Source of the DNA: Cyanobium sp. Aljojuca 7A6
GTDB lineage: Bacteria; Cyanobacteriota; Cyanobacteriia; PCC-6307; Cyanobiaceae
Reading direction: 5' to 3'
Assembly: GCF_024346455.1 (NCBI RefSeq)
Contig: NZ_JAGQCY010000014.1
Coordinates: 1 to 64,000, forward strand
DNA: 64,000 nt
Shown in pieces: positions 33,768 through 41,324 of the stretch (the first letter of the stretch is position 1; every line of letters begins with the position of its first letter). The translations under genes were made by a program, and so were the position numbers. The notes below the pieces were generated by a model. That model was not told where the DNA came from, made no database searches, and saw only the letters and a program-made list of their open reading frames with translations.

Positions 33768-34340
33768 CTGATCACCCAGCACCGGCGACGATCAAGCCCA
33801 GGCCTCTCTTGGCTGGTGTTCGGGATACTGGCCCTGCTGGTTTCGGGTTGCGGCAGCTGGAGCTGGGGACGCCGCAGCGCCGGTCCGGTGGGCTGGGGCG
33901 GCGCCGACCGCCAGGATCCTGCCCTCAGCGGCAACGGCCGGGTGCTGGCCAGCGTGGTGCGCCGCGACGGCCGCGATACGGTGCTGCTGCAGGAGCAGCC
34001 CTCCGGCACGGTGCTGCCGCTGCGGCATCTTGGCCGGCTGCAGCCGCACCGCTCCCCCTCCTTGAGCTGGAACGGCCGCTATCTGGCCCTGCTGGTGCAG
34101 CAGGGACCGGAACGCCGGGTGCTGATCGAGGACCGGGCCACGGGGCGCCTGCACCGCCTGCCCCTGCCCGGCGGCCTGGTGCCCGAAAGCCTCAGCCTGG
34201 CCGCCGATGGCCGGCGCCTCGCCATCGCCACCGAGGGCGACGGCCGCTCCCGGGTGCAGCTGTACGACCTCACCGCCCTGCTGGAGCCCGACCTGCCCGC
34301 CGGCCTGCCGGTGCGGGGGGCGCCGGCCGCCACCCCATGA
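33768..34340 (+). CDS. TolB/PD40-like lipoprotein, first of a pair
   Basis: About 190 residues from a CTG at 33768, with an alternative GTG at 33816. The start is uncertain because upstream sequence overlaps ycf66. An RRR-basic segment, a hydrophobic stretch and a lipobox (LLVSGCG) predict a lipoprotein. The mature part carries three PD40/TolB-type strands (DPALSGNGRVLASVV, SPSLSWNGRYLALLV, SLSLAADGRRLAIAT), i.e. part of a beta-propeller. It overlaps the next gene, a similar lipoprotein, by 4 bp (ATGA), so the two may assemble one propeller at the membrane. Confidence 0.65.
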   Translation: MITQHRRRSSPGLSWLVFGILALLVSGCGSWSWGRRSAGPVGWGGADRQDPALSGNGRVLASVVRRDGRDTVLLQEQPSGTVLPLRHLGRLQPHRSPSLSWNGRYLALLVQQGPERRVLIEDRATGRLHRLPLPGGLVPESLSLAADGRRLAIATEGDGRSRVQLYDLTALLEPDLPAGLPVRGAPAATP

Positions 34341-34849
34341 CGCGGGGATCCGACAGCCTGGTTCGGATGGCGACAGTGGCCGTCGCGGTGGCGGGCAGCC
34401 TGCCGCTGCTGCTGGCGGGCTGCCTGGCGCCCCTGCCCCAGCCCCTGGTGGGCCTGAATCAACGCCTCGAGGCCGCCGGCCCCGCCCGGGCCCCCTCGCT
34501 CTCCGGCGACTGGCTGGCCCTGATCGTCAGCCGTGACGGCCGCGACCGGGTGCAGCTGGTGGATCTGAAGCGCCAGCAACCGGTACCCCTGCCGGGGCTG
34601 GAGCGGCCCGACGCCCAGCCCCTGAGCGTGGCAGTGGATGGCCGCGGCGAGCGGCTGGCCCTGGTGCGCCAGCTGGAGGGCCGCACCGAGCTGGTGCTCT
34701 ACCGCCGCAACCTGATGGCCCTGCAGCCAGTGCCGCTGCAGCCCCCTGGTGTGCCACGCCGGGTGTCCCTGCGGGCCGACGGCCGCGAGCTGGCGGTGGA
34801 GGTGAGCCGCCAGGGCCAGTGGCAGGTGGATCTGATCGCGCTGCCCTGA
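34337..34849 (+). CDS. TolB/PD40-like lipoprotein, second of a pair
   Basis: A 170-residue protein starting at ATG 34337 (ATGA overlap with the preceding lipoprotein). The signal peptide ends in a lipobox, LLLAGCL. Three PD40 strands follow (APSLSGDWLALIVSRDGRD, PLSVAVDGRGERLALV, RVSLRADGRELAVEV). Blade spacing and the shared 'RDGRD' motif show that it is a tandem duplicate of its partner. There is no enzymatic motif; a periplasmic binding or scaffolding role is likely. It is convergent with the hli gene (0-bp gap). Confidence 0.75.
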   Translation: MTRGSDSLVRMATVAVAVAGSLPLLLAGCLAPLPQPLVGLNQRLEAAGPARAPSLSGDWLALIVSRDGRDRVQLVDLKRQQPVPLPGLERPDAQPLSVAVDGRGERLALVRQLEGRTELVLYRRNLMALQPVPLQPPGVPRRVSLRADGRELAVEVSRQGQWQVDLIALP

Positions 34850-35068
34850 TCAGGGCACCAGTCCCGCCCAGTGCAGGAAGGTGTCGTGGCTGAGGGCCTC
34901 GACCAGCAGCACGGCGACGAAACCGAGCATGGCGAAGCGGCCATTGACCCGCTCGGCGTAGCCGCTCCAGCCGAAGGCCGGCACCTCCGAGGTGGTGGCG
35001 CTGGTGGCGGGCGGGGTGGCGGCGGCCGGGGATGCGTCGGCTGATGGGTTGACGGAAGGGTCGCTCAT
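34850..35068 (-). CDS. hli: High-light-inducible protein (one-helix LHC-type)
   Basis: A 72-residue protein with a Ser/Ala/Thr-rich N-terminus and one membrane helix. The chlorophyll-binding signature is AERVNGRFAMLGF (the E-x-x-N-x-R-x-A-M-x-G-F motif of LHC proteins), followed by VAVLLVEALS. Hli/Scp proteins bind chlorophyll and zeaxanthin near photosystem II assembly complexes under high light. An in-frame start 66 bp upstream is rejected because it would overlap the ABC transporter gene. Confidence 0.93.
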   Translation of the reverse strand: MSDPSVNPSADASPAAATPPATSATTSEVPAFGWSGYAERVNGRFAMLGFVAVLLVEALSHDTFLHWAGLVP

Positions 35069-35072
35069 CGGA

Positions 35073-37094
35073 TCAGTCCTCGCGGCCAAAGGTATAGCCG
35101 GCCGCCGGAAGCAGGCGCCAGCCGGCGTTGCCATCGAGCTCCAGAACGGTGTCGTGATAGGCGGTGAGGGTGGGGCGATGGCCCACGCTCACGAAGGCCA
35201 TCTCCCGCTCCACCAGCAGTTCGTAGAGGGCCTTCTCGGTGGTGATGTCAAGGGCGCTGGTGGCTTCGTCGAGCACCACGAACCGGGGCGAGTTGAGCAG
35301 CAGCCGGGCGAAGGCCAGGCGCTGCTGCTCGCCGAGCGAGAGCAGGCGGGGCCAGTCCTGCTTAATGTCCAGATCGGGGTAGCGGTGCACCAGTTCGGGC
35401 AGGCGCACCTCCTCGAGCACATGGCGCAGCTGCTCGTCGCTGAAGCGATCGGGGGGCTGGGGATAGCAGAGCTGCTCCCGCAGGCTGCCCAGCAGCATGT
35501 AGGGCTTCTGGGGGATGAACATCAACTCGCCCACCGGCGGCCGCTGCACGCTGCCGGCAGCGGGCGGCCAGAGGCCACTCACCAAGCGCAGGAAGGAGGT
35601 CTTGCCGCAGCCCGAGGGCCCCACCACCAGCAGCCTCTGGCTGGGGGTCACCTCGAGGCTGAGGTCGCTCACCAGCAAGCGGTTGGTGCGGGGGGGCACC
35701 AGGTTCACGTGGCTCACCAGGATCGATTCCGGGCGCACGGCGCCGGCCCCAGCACCCATGGCGCCACCGGCGGAGGCCTGCTCGGCGGCGACGAACTCGG
35801 CCATCTCAGCGCTGATCGACTCCACCTTGCCCTGGAAGCCCTCCAAGCGGCTGATGGAGGCGGAGAAGGCGGCCAGCCGGTCGATGTTGTTGACGATGTA
35901 GCTGACCGAGGACAGCACCTGGTAGAAGGCGATGCTGGCCTGACTGAAGACGCCGAAGTCGACGTCCTTGGCGAAGTAGATCGGAGCTATCGCAAAATAG
36001 GGCAGAAAGCGAGAGAAGTAGTCGTAGGAGCGCTGGATGACGCTGATCAGCGCCTCCCAGATGATCAGGCGGTTGTAGTTGACGATCGCCCCTTCCAGGC
36101 GTCGTTCGCCCTCCTTCTGCTCCTGGCGCTCGCCCCGATAGAACGCAATCGATTCGGCGTTGTCGCGGATGTGGACCAGGCCGTAGCGGAAATCGGCCTC
36201 CAGCTTCAGCTGCTGGTAGTTGAGGTTCACCAGCTTGCGGCTGGCGAACACGATCAGGGCGGTGCCGCCCACCGAATAGGCCAGCAGCCACAGGGCCAGG
36301 GTCTGGCTGATGCTCAAGAGAACGAAGATGAAGCTGAAGAAGGTGAGCAGGACGGAGATGATCTCCACCGTCACGCTCAGGCTGGTGGCGGTGAAACTGG
36401 CCGCGTCCTGGGAGATCCGCTGGTCCGGGTTGTCGATCCCTTCAACGCTTTCTTCGTTGGGATTGAGAACGTAGTAGGCCCGGTTGGTGAGGTAGCGGCC
36501 CAGCATGCGGCCACTGAGCCACTCCCGCCACAGCAGACCCAGCTTGGGAATCAGGTAGCTCTGGATGGCGCGGATCGGCAGGGCCAGCACCAGGCAGAAG
36601 GCGTAGATCGCGAGGATCTTCCAGAACGACTCCGCCTTGTACGCCACCAGGGCGTTCTCGAGGTTCCGGACGATGAAGCTGATCCCAACGTTGATGCCGT
36701 TGATCACCAGGATCAGCAGGACGATGATGCCCAGCAGCAGCCAGGGCAGCCAGCGCCCCTGGCGCAGCTTGGCCCGCAGGCTGATGAAGGCGCCCAGGCC
36801 AGCGGCGAACAGCACCATGATCACCAGGCCGATCGGGCCTTTCCAGACCGCCGCCACCTGCTCGGGAACCCCGGGCAGGAAGCGGCTGCGCAGTTCGGGG
36901 ATCCAGGCCCCGGCCGCCGCCACCGCGCCGGTGAGCAGCAGCAGGGTGAAGCCCACCACCACCGCCAGCAGGGCCACCACCAGCAGCAGGAACTGGCCGC
37001 CGCCGCCGCCGTCTTCGTCGAGGGGCAGGAAGTAGGGCTGGGCCAGGCGCTGCAGCTTGCCGAGCTGCTCGCGAAGGGCCTTCAGGGGGGTCAT
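35073..37094 (-). CDS. ABC transporter ATPase/permease, SbmA/BacA-YddA type
   Basis: A 673-residue half-transporter fusion. About eight hydrophobic segments occupy the first ~380 residues, including an ABC_membrane_2 domain with a large cytoplasmic loop (VKLNYQQLKLEADFRYGLVHIRDN-type region). The C-terminal ATPase has Walker A GPSGCGKTS, signature LSLGEQQRL, and Walker B FVVLDEATSAL. This is the fused form of the SbmA/peroxisomal ABCD-like family found in cyanobacteria, for which substrates (peptide, vitamin or lipid) are unproven. It lies upstream of hli, whose ATG is 4 bp downstream. Confidence 0.85.
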   Translation of the reverse strand: MTPLKALREQLGKLQRLAQPYFLPLDEDGGGGGQFLLLVVALLAVVVGFTLLLLTGAVAAAGAWIPELRSRFLPGVPEQVAAVWKGPIGLVIMVLFAAGLGAFISLRAKLRQGRWLPWLLLGIIVLLILVINGINVGISFIVRNLENALVAYKAESFWKILAIYAFCLVLALPIRAIQSYLIPKLGLLWREWLSGRMLGRYLTNRAYYVLNPNEESVEGIDNPDQRISQDAASFTATSLSVTVEIISVLLTFFSFIFVLLSISQTLALWLLAYSVGGTALIVFASRKLVNLNYQQLKLEADFRYGLVHIRDNAESIAFYRGERQEQKEGERRLEGAIVNYNRLIIWEALISVIQRSYDYFSRFLPYFAIAPIYFAKDVDFGVFSQASIAFYQVLSSVSYIVNNIDRLAAFSASISRLEGFQGKVESISAEMAEFVAAEQASAGGAMGAGAGAVRPESILVSHVNLVPPRTNRLLVSDLSLEVTPSQRLLVVGPSGCGKTSFLRLVSGLWPPAAGSVQRPPVGELMFIPQKPYMLLGSLREQLCYPQPPDRFSDEQLRHVLEEVRLPELVHRYPDLDIKQDWPRLLSLGEQQRLAFARLLLNSPRFVVLDEATSALDITTEKALYELLVEREMAFVSVGHRPTLTAYHDTVLELDGNAGWRLLPAAGYTFGRED

Positions 37095-37164
37095 GGGCGT
37101 GGGCGGATCGCGCCATTCTCTCCGCCAGCCCCTCCCGGTGGTGGCGGCGGTGTGAAGGCGGCCA

Positions 37165-37509
37165 TCAGCCGGGCGGCCAGGCCAGCGGGCGGCCGCCGAT
37201 CACATGCACGTGCAGGTGGAACACGGTCTGGCCGGCGTCGGCGCCACTGTTGATCACCGTGCGCCAGCTCTCGAGCCCTTCGAGCCGGGCCACCTTGGCG
37301 GCCACCAGCAGCAGATGGCCCAGCAGAGCCTGGTGCTCGGCCGTGGCCTCACCCAACTGGGCGATCGGCTCGCGGGGAATCACCAGCACGTGCACCGGCG
37401 CCTGGGGGTTCACATCCCGGAAGGCGAGGCAGAGGTCGTCGGCATAGACCTCCTGGCAGGGGATCTCGCCGCTGAGGATGCGGCCGAAGATGGTGTCGCT
37501 GCTGGCCAT
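37165..37509 (-). CDS. HIT-family (HinT-type) nucleotide-binding hydrolase
   Basis: A 114-residue protein from ATG 37509: DTIFGRILSGEIPCQEVYAD is the HinT start, and the histidine triad is HLHVHVIGG near the C-terminus (last residues GRPLAWPPG). HinT-type enzymes hydrolyse purine nucleoside phosphoramidates. It is divergently placed against comM (57-bp gap), which is a common position for small housekeeping genes. Confidence 0.9.
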   Translation of the reverse strand: MASSDTIFGRILSGEIPCQEVYADDLCLAFRDVNPQAPVHVLVIPREPIAQLGEATAEHQALLGHLLLVAAKVARLEGLESWRTVINSGADAGQTVFHLHVHVIGGRPLAWPPG

Positions 37510-37566
37510 GGGACGCCGGGGAGTGGTCGGGAGGTGGCACTGAACGGGCAGTGGGCTCCGAAGGGG

Positions 37567-39108
37567 ATGTTGGCACGGTGCAGCAGTGGGGCCCTGCGGG
37601 GCCTGGAGGCCCTGCCGGTGACGGTGGAGGTGGACATTGCGCCGGGGCTGCCGGGGTTGCGGGTGGTGGGTCTGGCGGATGCGGCGGCCCAGGAATCGCG
37701 GGAGCGGGTGCGGGGGGCCCTGCGCAACGGCGGCCTGCGGGTGCCCCTCACCCGGGTGGTGGTCAACCTGGCCCCCGCCGACCTGCCCAAGGCGGGCCCC
37801 GGCTTCGATCTGCCCATCGCCCTTGGGCTGCTGGTGGCCAGCCAGCAGCTGGCCGCCGCCGAGGTGGAAGGGGTCTGGAGCGCGGGGGAGCTGGGCCTCG
37901 ACGGGCAGTTGCGGCCGATCCGGGGGGTGCTGGCCCTGGCCCTGGCCGCCCGCCGGCACGGCGCCCGGGCCCTGGTGGTGCCGGCGGCCAACGCCGCCGA
38001 GGCCGCCCTGGTGGAGGGGCTCGCCGTCTGGGGAGCCGACCATCTGGGGGAGGTGGTGGCCCTGCTGCGGGATCCGGGGCGGGCCCGAGCGGCGCCAGCC
38101 AGTCCGGCCCTGCCCCCGCCGGTGGCCGCCGGACCCGACCTGGCCGAGGTGCGCGGCCAGGCCCATGGCCGGCGGGCCCTGGAGATCGCCGCGGCCGGCG
38201 GCCATCACCTGCTGCTGGTGGGGGCACCCGGCAGCGGCAAGACGATGCTGGCCCGGCGGCTGCCGCCACTGCTGCCGCCCCTGGGGCACCAGGAGGCCCT
38301 GGAGGTCACCCAGCTCCACTCCCTGGCGGGTCTGCTGGGGGAGGGGGCCGGCCTGCGGCGGCAGCGCCCGTTCCGCAGCCCCCACCACGGCTGCTCCGCC
38401 GCCGCCCTGGTCGGTGGCGGCTCCCTGCCCCGGCCTGGGGAGCTGAGCCTGGCCCACCACGGCGTGCTGTTCCTCGATGAACTGGCGGAGTTCCGCCGCG
38501 AGGTGCTCGACCAGCTGCGCCAGCCCCTGGAGGAGGGGGAGCTGTGGATCAGCCGGGCCCAGCAGCGGTGCCGCTTCCCTTGCCGGGTGCTCCTGGTGGC
38601 CGCCACCAACCCCTGCCCCTGCGGCTGGTACGGCGATCCCAGCCAGAGCTGCCGCTGCGGCGAAGCCCAGCGGCAGCGGCACTGGGGGCGCCTCTCCGGG
38701 CCCCTGCTCGACCGGATCGACCTGCAGGTGGTGATGCGACGCCCCGAGGCCCACGACCTGGGTGGGGCCTACCGGGAGGGAGCGCAGCAACGGGGCCCTG
38801 GCGGCGAAGCCAGCGCGGTGGTGGCCCAACGGGTGGCCGCGGCCCGGCGGCGGATGGGCCAGCGCAATCCGGCAGGAGCGGCCAACGGCCAGCTGGATGG
38901 CCCCGCCCTAGCCGCGATCGTGAACCCGGAGCCCGACGCCCTGGTCCTCTGGGAGCGGGCCATCAGCCAGAGGCGCCTGTCCGCCAGGGGGGCGGAGCGG
39001 GTGCTGCGGGTGGCCCGCACGATCGCCGATCTGGCCAGTGCCGAGCGGGTGTCGGGCTCGGCGATCGCCGAAGCCCTCAGCTACAGATCCTTCGACCAGG
39101 TGGCCTGA
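37567..39108 (+). CDS. comM: YifB/ComM Mg-chelatase-like AAA+ ATPase
   Basis: A 513-residue protein from ATG 37567. The N-terminal YifB lobe (residues ~1-170: VEVDIAPGLPGLRVVGLAD) is followed by the AAA+ core with Walker A GAPGSGKT, Walker B GVLFLDELAEF, ATNPCPCG-WYG (zinc-like Cys pairs) and sensor region LDRIDLQV. ComM is a hexameric branch-migration helicase that aids integration of DNA during natural transformation. Its presence fits a competent cyanobacterium; no pil genes are in the window. Confidence 0.9.
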   Translation: MLARCSSGALRGLEALPVTVEVDIAPGLPGLRVVGLADAAAQESRERVRGALRNGGLRVPLTRVVVNLAPADLPKAGPGFDLPIALGLLVASQQLAAAEVEGVWSAGELGLDGQLRPIRGVLALALAARRHGARALVVPAANAAEAALVEGLAVWGADHLGEVVALLRDPGRARAAPASPALPPPVAAGPDLAEVRGQAHGRRALEIAAAGGHHLLLVGAPGSGKTMLARRLPPLLPPLGHQEALEVTQLHSLAGLLGEGAGLRRQRPFRSPHHGCSAAALVGGGSLPRPGELSLAHHGVLFLDELAEFRREVLDQLRQPLEEGELWISRAQQRCRFPCRVLLVAATNPCPCGWYGDPSQSCRCGEAQRQRHWGRLSGPLLDRIDLQVVMRRPEAHDLGGAYREGAQQRGPGGEASAVVAQRVAAARRRMGQRNPAGAANGQLDGPALAAIVNPEPDALVLWERAISQRRLSARGAERVLRVARTIADLASAERVSGSAIAEALSYRSFDQVA

Positions 39109-39118
39109 AACCCCGGGA

Positions 39119-39307
39119 TCAGCGGCGGCGCCGGCGGGTGGTGTCGCCGCTGAAGGGCTGCACACCGATCGCCGGCGGGCGGTGCTGGGCTTCTTCCGCC
39201 GGGTTGCCCCAGGCGTGGTTGATGGTCTCGGCCAACCAGTGGCTGAGCCGTTGAAGAAGGGAGGCAGACCTTGGCTGGCCCGCCGTCGAAGCAATCGGAT
39301 GGCCCAT
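39119..39307 (-). CDS. Small hypothetical protein with Arg-rich C-terminus
   Basis: A 62-residue protein (ATG 39307), containing LLQRLSHWLAETINHAWGNPAE followed by IGVQPFSGD and an RRRRR end. The coding quality of the central part and the position between comM and rpsU suggest a real gene, but I do not recognise a family. It is convergent with comM (10-bp gap). A nucleic-acid or ribosome-associated role is possible from the basic tail. Confidence 0.5.
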   Translation of the reverse strand: MGHPIASTAGQPRSASLLQRLSHWLAETINHAWGNPAEEAQHRPPAIGVQPFSGDTTRRRRR

Positions 39308-39399
39308 GGACCCTGCAGCGATGGCCCCTCCAGCCTGCTCACGGGCGGAGGGCAAGGCAACAGGTACAAGCACCTGAAGCGAAGACGCCGGAGCGAAGC

Positions 39400-39570
39400 T
39401 CAGCGGCGACGGCGGCGCTGCTGGGCCTTGCGCTTGTACTTCTCGGTGGGGGTTTCGTGGTGGCGCAGCCGCTTCAGATCGGCAAAGATGCCCGCCTTGG
39501 ACACCTGGCGCTTGAAGCGGCGCAGGGCCGATTCAATGCCTTCGTTTTCGCCGACGGTGACCTGGGTCAT
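39400..39570 (-). CDS. rpsU: 30S ribosomal protein S21
   Basis: A 56-residue protein from ATG 39570: [20 protein letters not shown] then [19 protein letters not shown], ending QQRRRRR. This is the bacterial S21 pattern, with the usual basic C-terminus. It helps mRNA base-pairing at the small-subunit platform. It was recognised despite its small size by sequence and by the Arg run. Confidence 0.95.
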   Translation of the reverse strand: MTQVTVGENEGIESALRRFKRQVSKAGIFADLKRLRHHETPTEKYKRKAQQRRRRR

Positions 39571-39630
39571 GAAGTACTGCTGAGACGTGCGCAGCGTTGC
39601 ACCCTAGCAAGCGGCGCTTCACCCACCCGC

Positions 39631-40353
39631 TCAGAGCTTGGTGGCGGGGACGGCCGGCGGCGCCACGGGCTGCTGGACCGCGGACGGAGCCGCCTCCTTG
39701 ACGGGGACCGCGGCGGTGGGGGGCTGGGCGGGCTCAACCGCGGTGGGCTGTGGCTGGGCGGCGGTCGCCGCCGTTCCCGGCCAGCTGTCGGCATAGACGT
39801 AAAGGTGGCCAAGGTTGCGGCCGCCGAACTGGCGCCGCATCAGCCGCCAGCTCGGCTCCAGGTGGAGCTTGAGGAAGCCGGGCGCACTGCCCCGGGTGCG
39901 GGCCACCACCATCTCAGGGCCGGCCCCGGCCTTGGTGGGGAAGGCCAGCAGCAGCATGTCGCCGCCGCTGCGGGTGACCATCAACCGGTAGGACGTGGCC
40001 AGGTCCTGGCCGCCCACCCGCACCGAGTAGCCGTTGGCGTCGATGTAACGGTTGCAGATGCCGGTGAAATCGAAGGTGGCCAGCAGGGGGTTCACCGGGG
40101 ACGGCAGGCCCTCGCTCACCTCGAAACAGGGGCGCACCGGCTTGAGCTGCTCGTAGATGTTGAGCTGGGCCTTTTCGCCCTTGCTGCCGATGGGGGCGGC
40201 CACCAGCAGGAAGTTCTGCTGGTCCACCTCGGCGGCGGCGAACAGGGCGGAGGCTCGGACCGGGGCGGGGGCTGCAGTGGCCAGGGTTGTCGCCAGCACC
40301 GCCAGGGCCGCCAGGCCTGCGCGGTGGAGCACGGGAAGGGTCACGGCGTTCAT
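39631..40353 (-). CDS. DUF3747 secreted protein
   Basis: A 240-residue exported protein: signal peptide (residues ~1-34, AGLAALAVLATTLATA then APVRA), and a DUF3747 domain from about residue 36 (ALFAAAEVDQQNFLLVAAP, FDFTGICNRYIDANGYSVRVGGQDLA, RLM). The C-terminal 55 residues are a Pro/Ala-rich linker. DUF3747 proteins are cyanobacterial, periplasmic or outer-membrane-associated, function unknown. Preceded by rpsU in the same direction with 60 bp between. Confidence 0.85.
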   Translation of the reverse strand: MNAVTLPVLHRAGLAALAVLATTLATAAPAPVRASALFAAAEVDQQNFLLVAAPIGSKGEKAQLNIYEQLKPVRPCFEVSEGLPSPVNPLLATFDFTGICNRYIDANGYSVRVGGQDLATSYRLMVTRSGGDMLLLAFPTKAGAGPEMVVARTRGSAPGFLKLHLEPSWRLMRRQFGGRNLGHLYVYADSWPGTAATAAQPQPTAVEPAQPPTAAVPVKEAAPSAVQQPVAPPAVPATKL

Positions 40354-40462
40354 CGAAGCGGCCTAAATCGTATGAACGGCAACCGCCGGAAACCAGCCCA
40401 TGGGCCCAATCAGCCGGCCGGTTGTCGGGCCGGCCGAGGGGGCGCGGTGAGCTGGGGCGGGC

Positions 40463-40660
40463 TCAGGCGGGCTTGTTGATGCGGATCGCCACCAGCAGGG
40501 CCAGGACGGTGCCTGGCAGGCTGCCGGCCAGGATCCAGCGGGTGGCCTGAACGCCGAGGTCGGGGTCACCGTAGGAGAGCTCGAAGATCGATCCGGTGGC
40601 GGCGATGCCAAGCAGACAGGCCAGGCCCAGGAAGAGGCCGGCCAGGGGTTTCATCGGCAT
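40463..40660 (-). CDS. Small two-helix membrane protein
   Basis: A 65-residue protein (second ATG at 40654), with two membrane helices: LAGLFLGLACLLGIAATGSI and ILAGSLPGTVLALLVAIRI. The loop between them contains FELSYGDPDLG. It looks like a conserved picocyanobacterial hypothetical. Five bp separate it from the upstream def gene, so it is probably co-transcribed. Confidence 0.65.
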   Translation of the reverse strand: MPMKPLAGLFLGLACLLGIAATGSIFELSYGDPDLGVQATRWILAGSLPGTVLALLVAIRINKPA

Positions 40661-40665
40661 GGGGA

Positions 40666-41271
40666 TCAGCGGATCGACTGGACGTCGGAGCGGTGGAAGC
40701 CCTGCTGCTGCAGGCCGTCGTTGAGGCTGAGCTCGTCGGTGACCCGATCGACGAACAGCACGCCGTTGAGATGGTCCATCTCGTGCTGGATGCAGCGGGC
40801 CAGCAGGCCATCGGCCTTGAGGCGGCGGGGGCGGCCCGTCTCATCGCGGTAGGTCACCTCCACCACCGACGGGCGCACCACATCCAGATAGACGCCGGGG
40901 ATGCTGAGACAACCCTCCTCGTAGGTGTTGAAGGAGGCGCCGGCGGCGGTGATCTCGGGGTTGATCAGCACCAGCGGCGGGGTGGCCGCCTCCTCCAGAT
41001 CCAGATCGATCACCAGCAACTGGCGATGCACCCCCACCTGCGGGGCCGCCAGGCCGATCCCCTTGGCGGTGTACATGCTGCGCAACATGTCGCGGGCCAG
41101 GTCGCGGACGGAGGCATCCACCTTGCTGATGCGCCGTGCTGCGGCCCGCAGCTCCTTCGACCCCAGCTTGTGGATCTCGAGGGGGGGCCGTTCCACCGGC
41201 TCCTTCGGCACCAATACGGAATGACCACCCTGCTCGGCGGAGCGTGCCATCTGGGCGAAGCTGCGGGCCAA
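40666..41271 (-). CDS. def: Peptide deformylase
   Basis: A 201-residue enzyme with the three PDF motifs: GIGLAAPQVG (residues 71-80), EEGCLSIPG with metal ligand C121, and QHEMDHLNG with H163, E164 and H167. It removes the formyl group from nascent proteins. The N-terminal ~20 residues before the conserved core are longer than the E. coli enzyme, as in plant and cyanobacterial type 1B forms. Confidence 0.95.
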   Translation of the reverse strand: MARSFAQMARSAEQGGHSVLVPKEPVERPPLEIHKLGSKELRAAARRISKVDASVRDLARDMLRSMYTAKGIGLAAPQVGVHRQLLVIDLDLEEAATPPLVLINPEITAAGASFNTYEEGCLSIPGVYLDVVRPSVVEVTYRDETGRPRRLKADGLLARCIQHEMDHLNGVLFVDRVTDELSLNDGLQQQGFHRSDVQSIR

Positions 41272-41324
41272 GACGTCACCTGAAACGATGGATCGATTCT
41301 AGAAGCAGCCTGCGGAGGGCTCGG

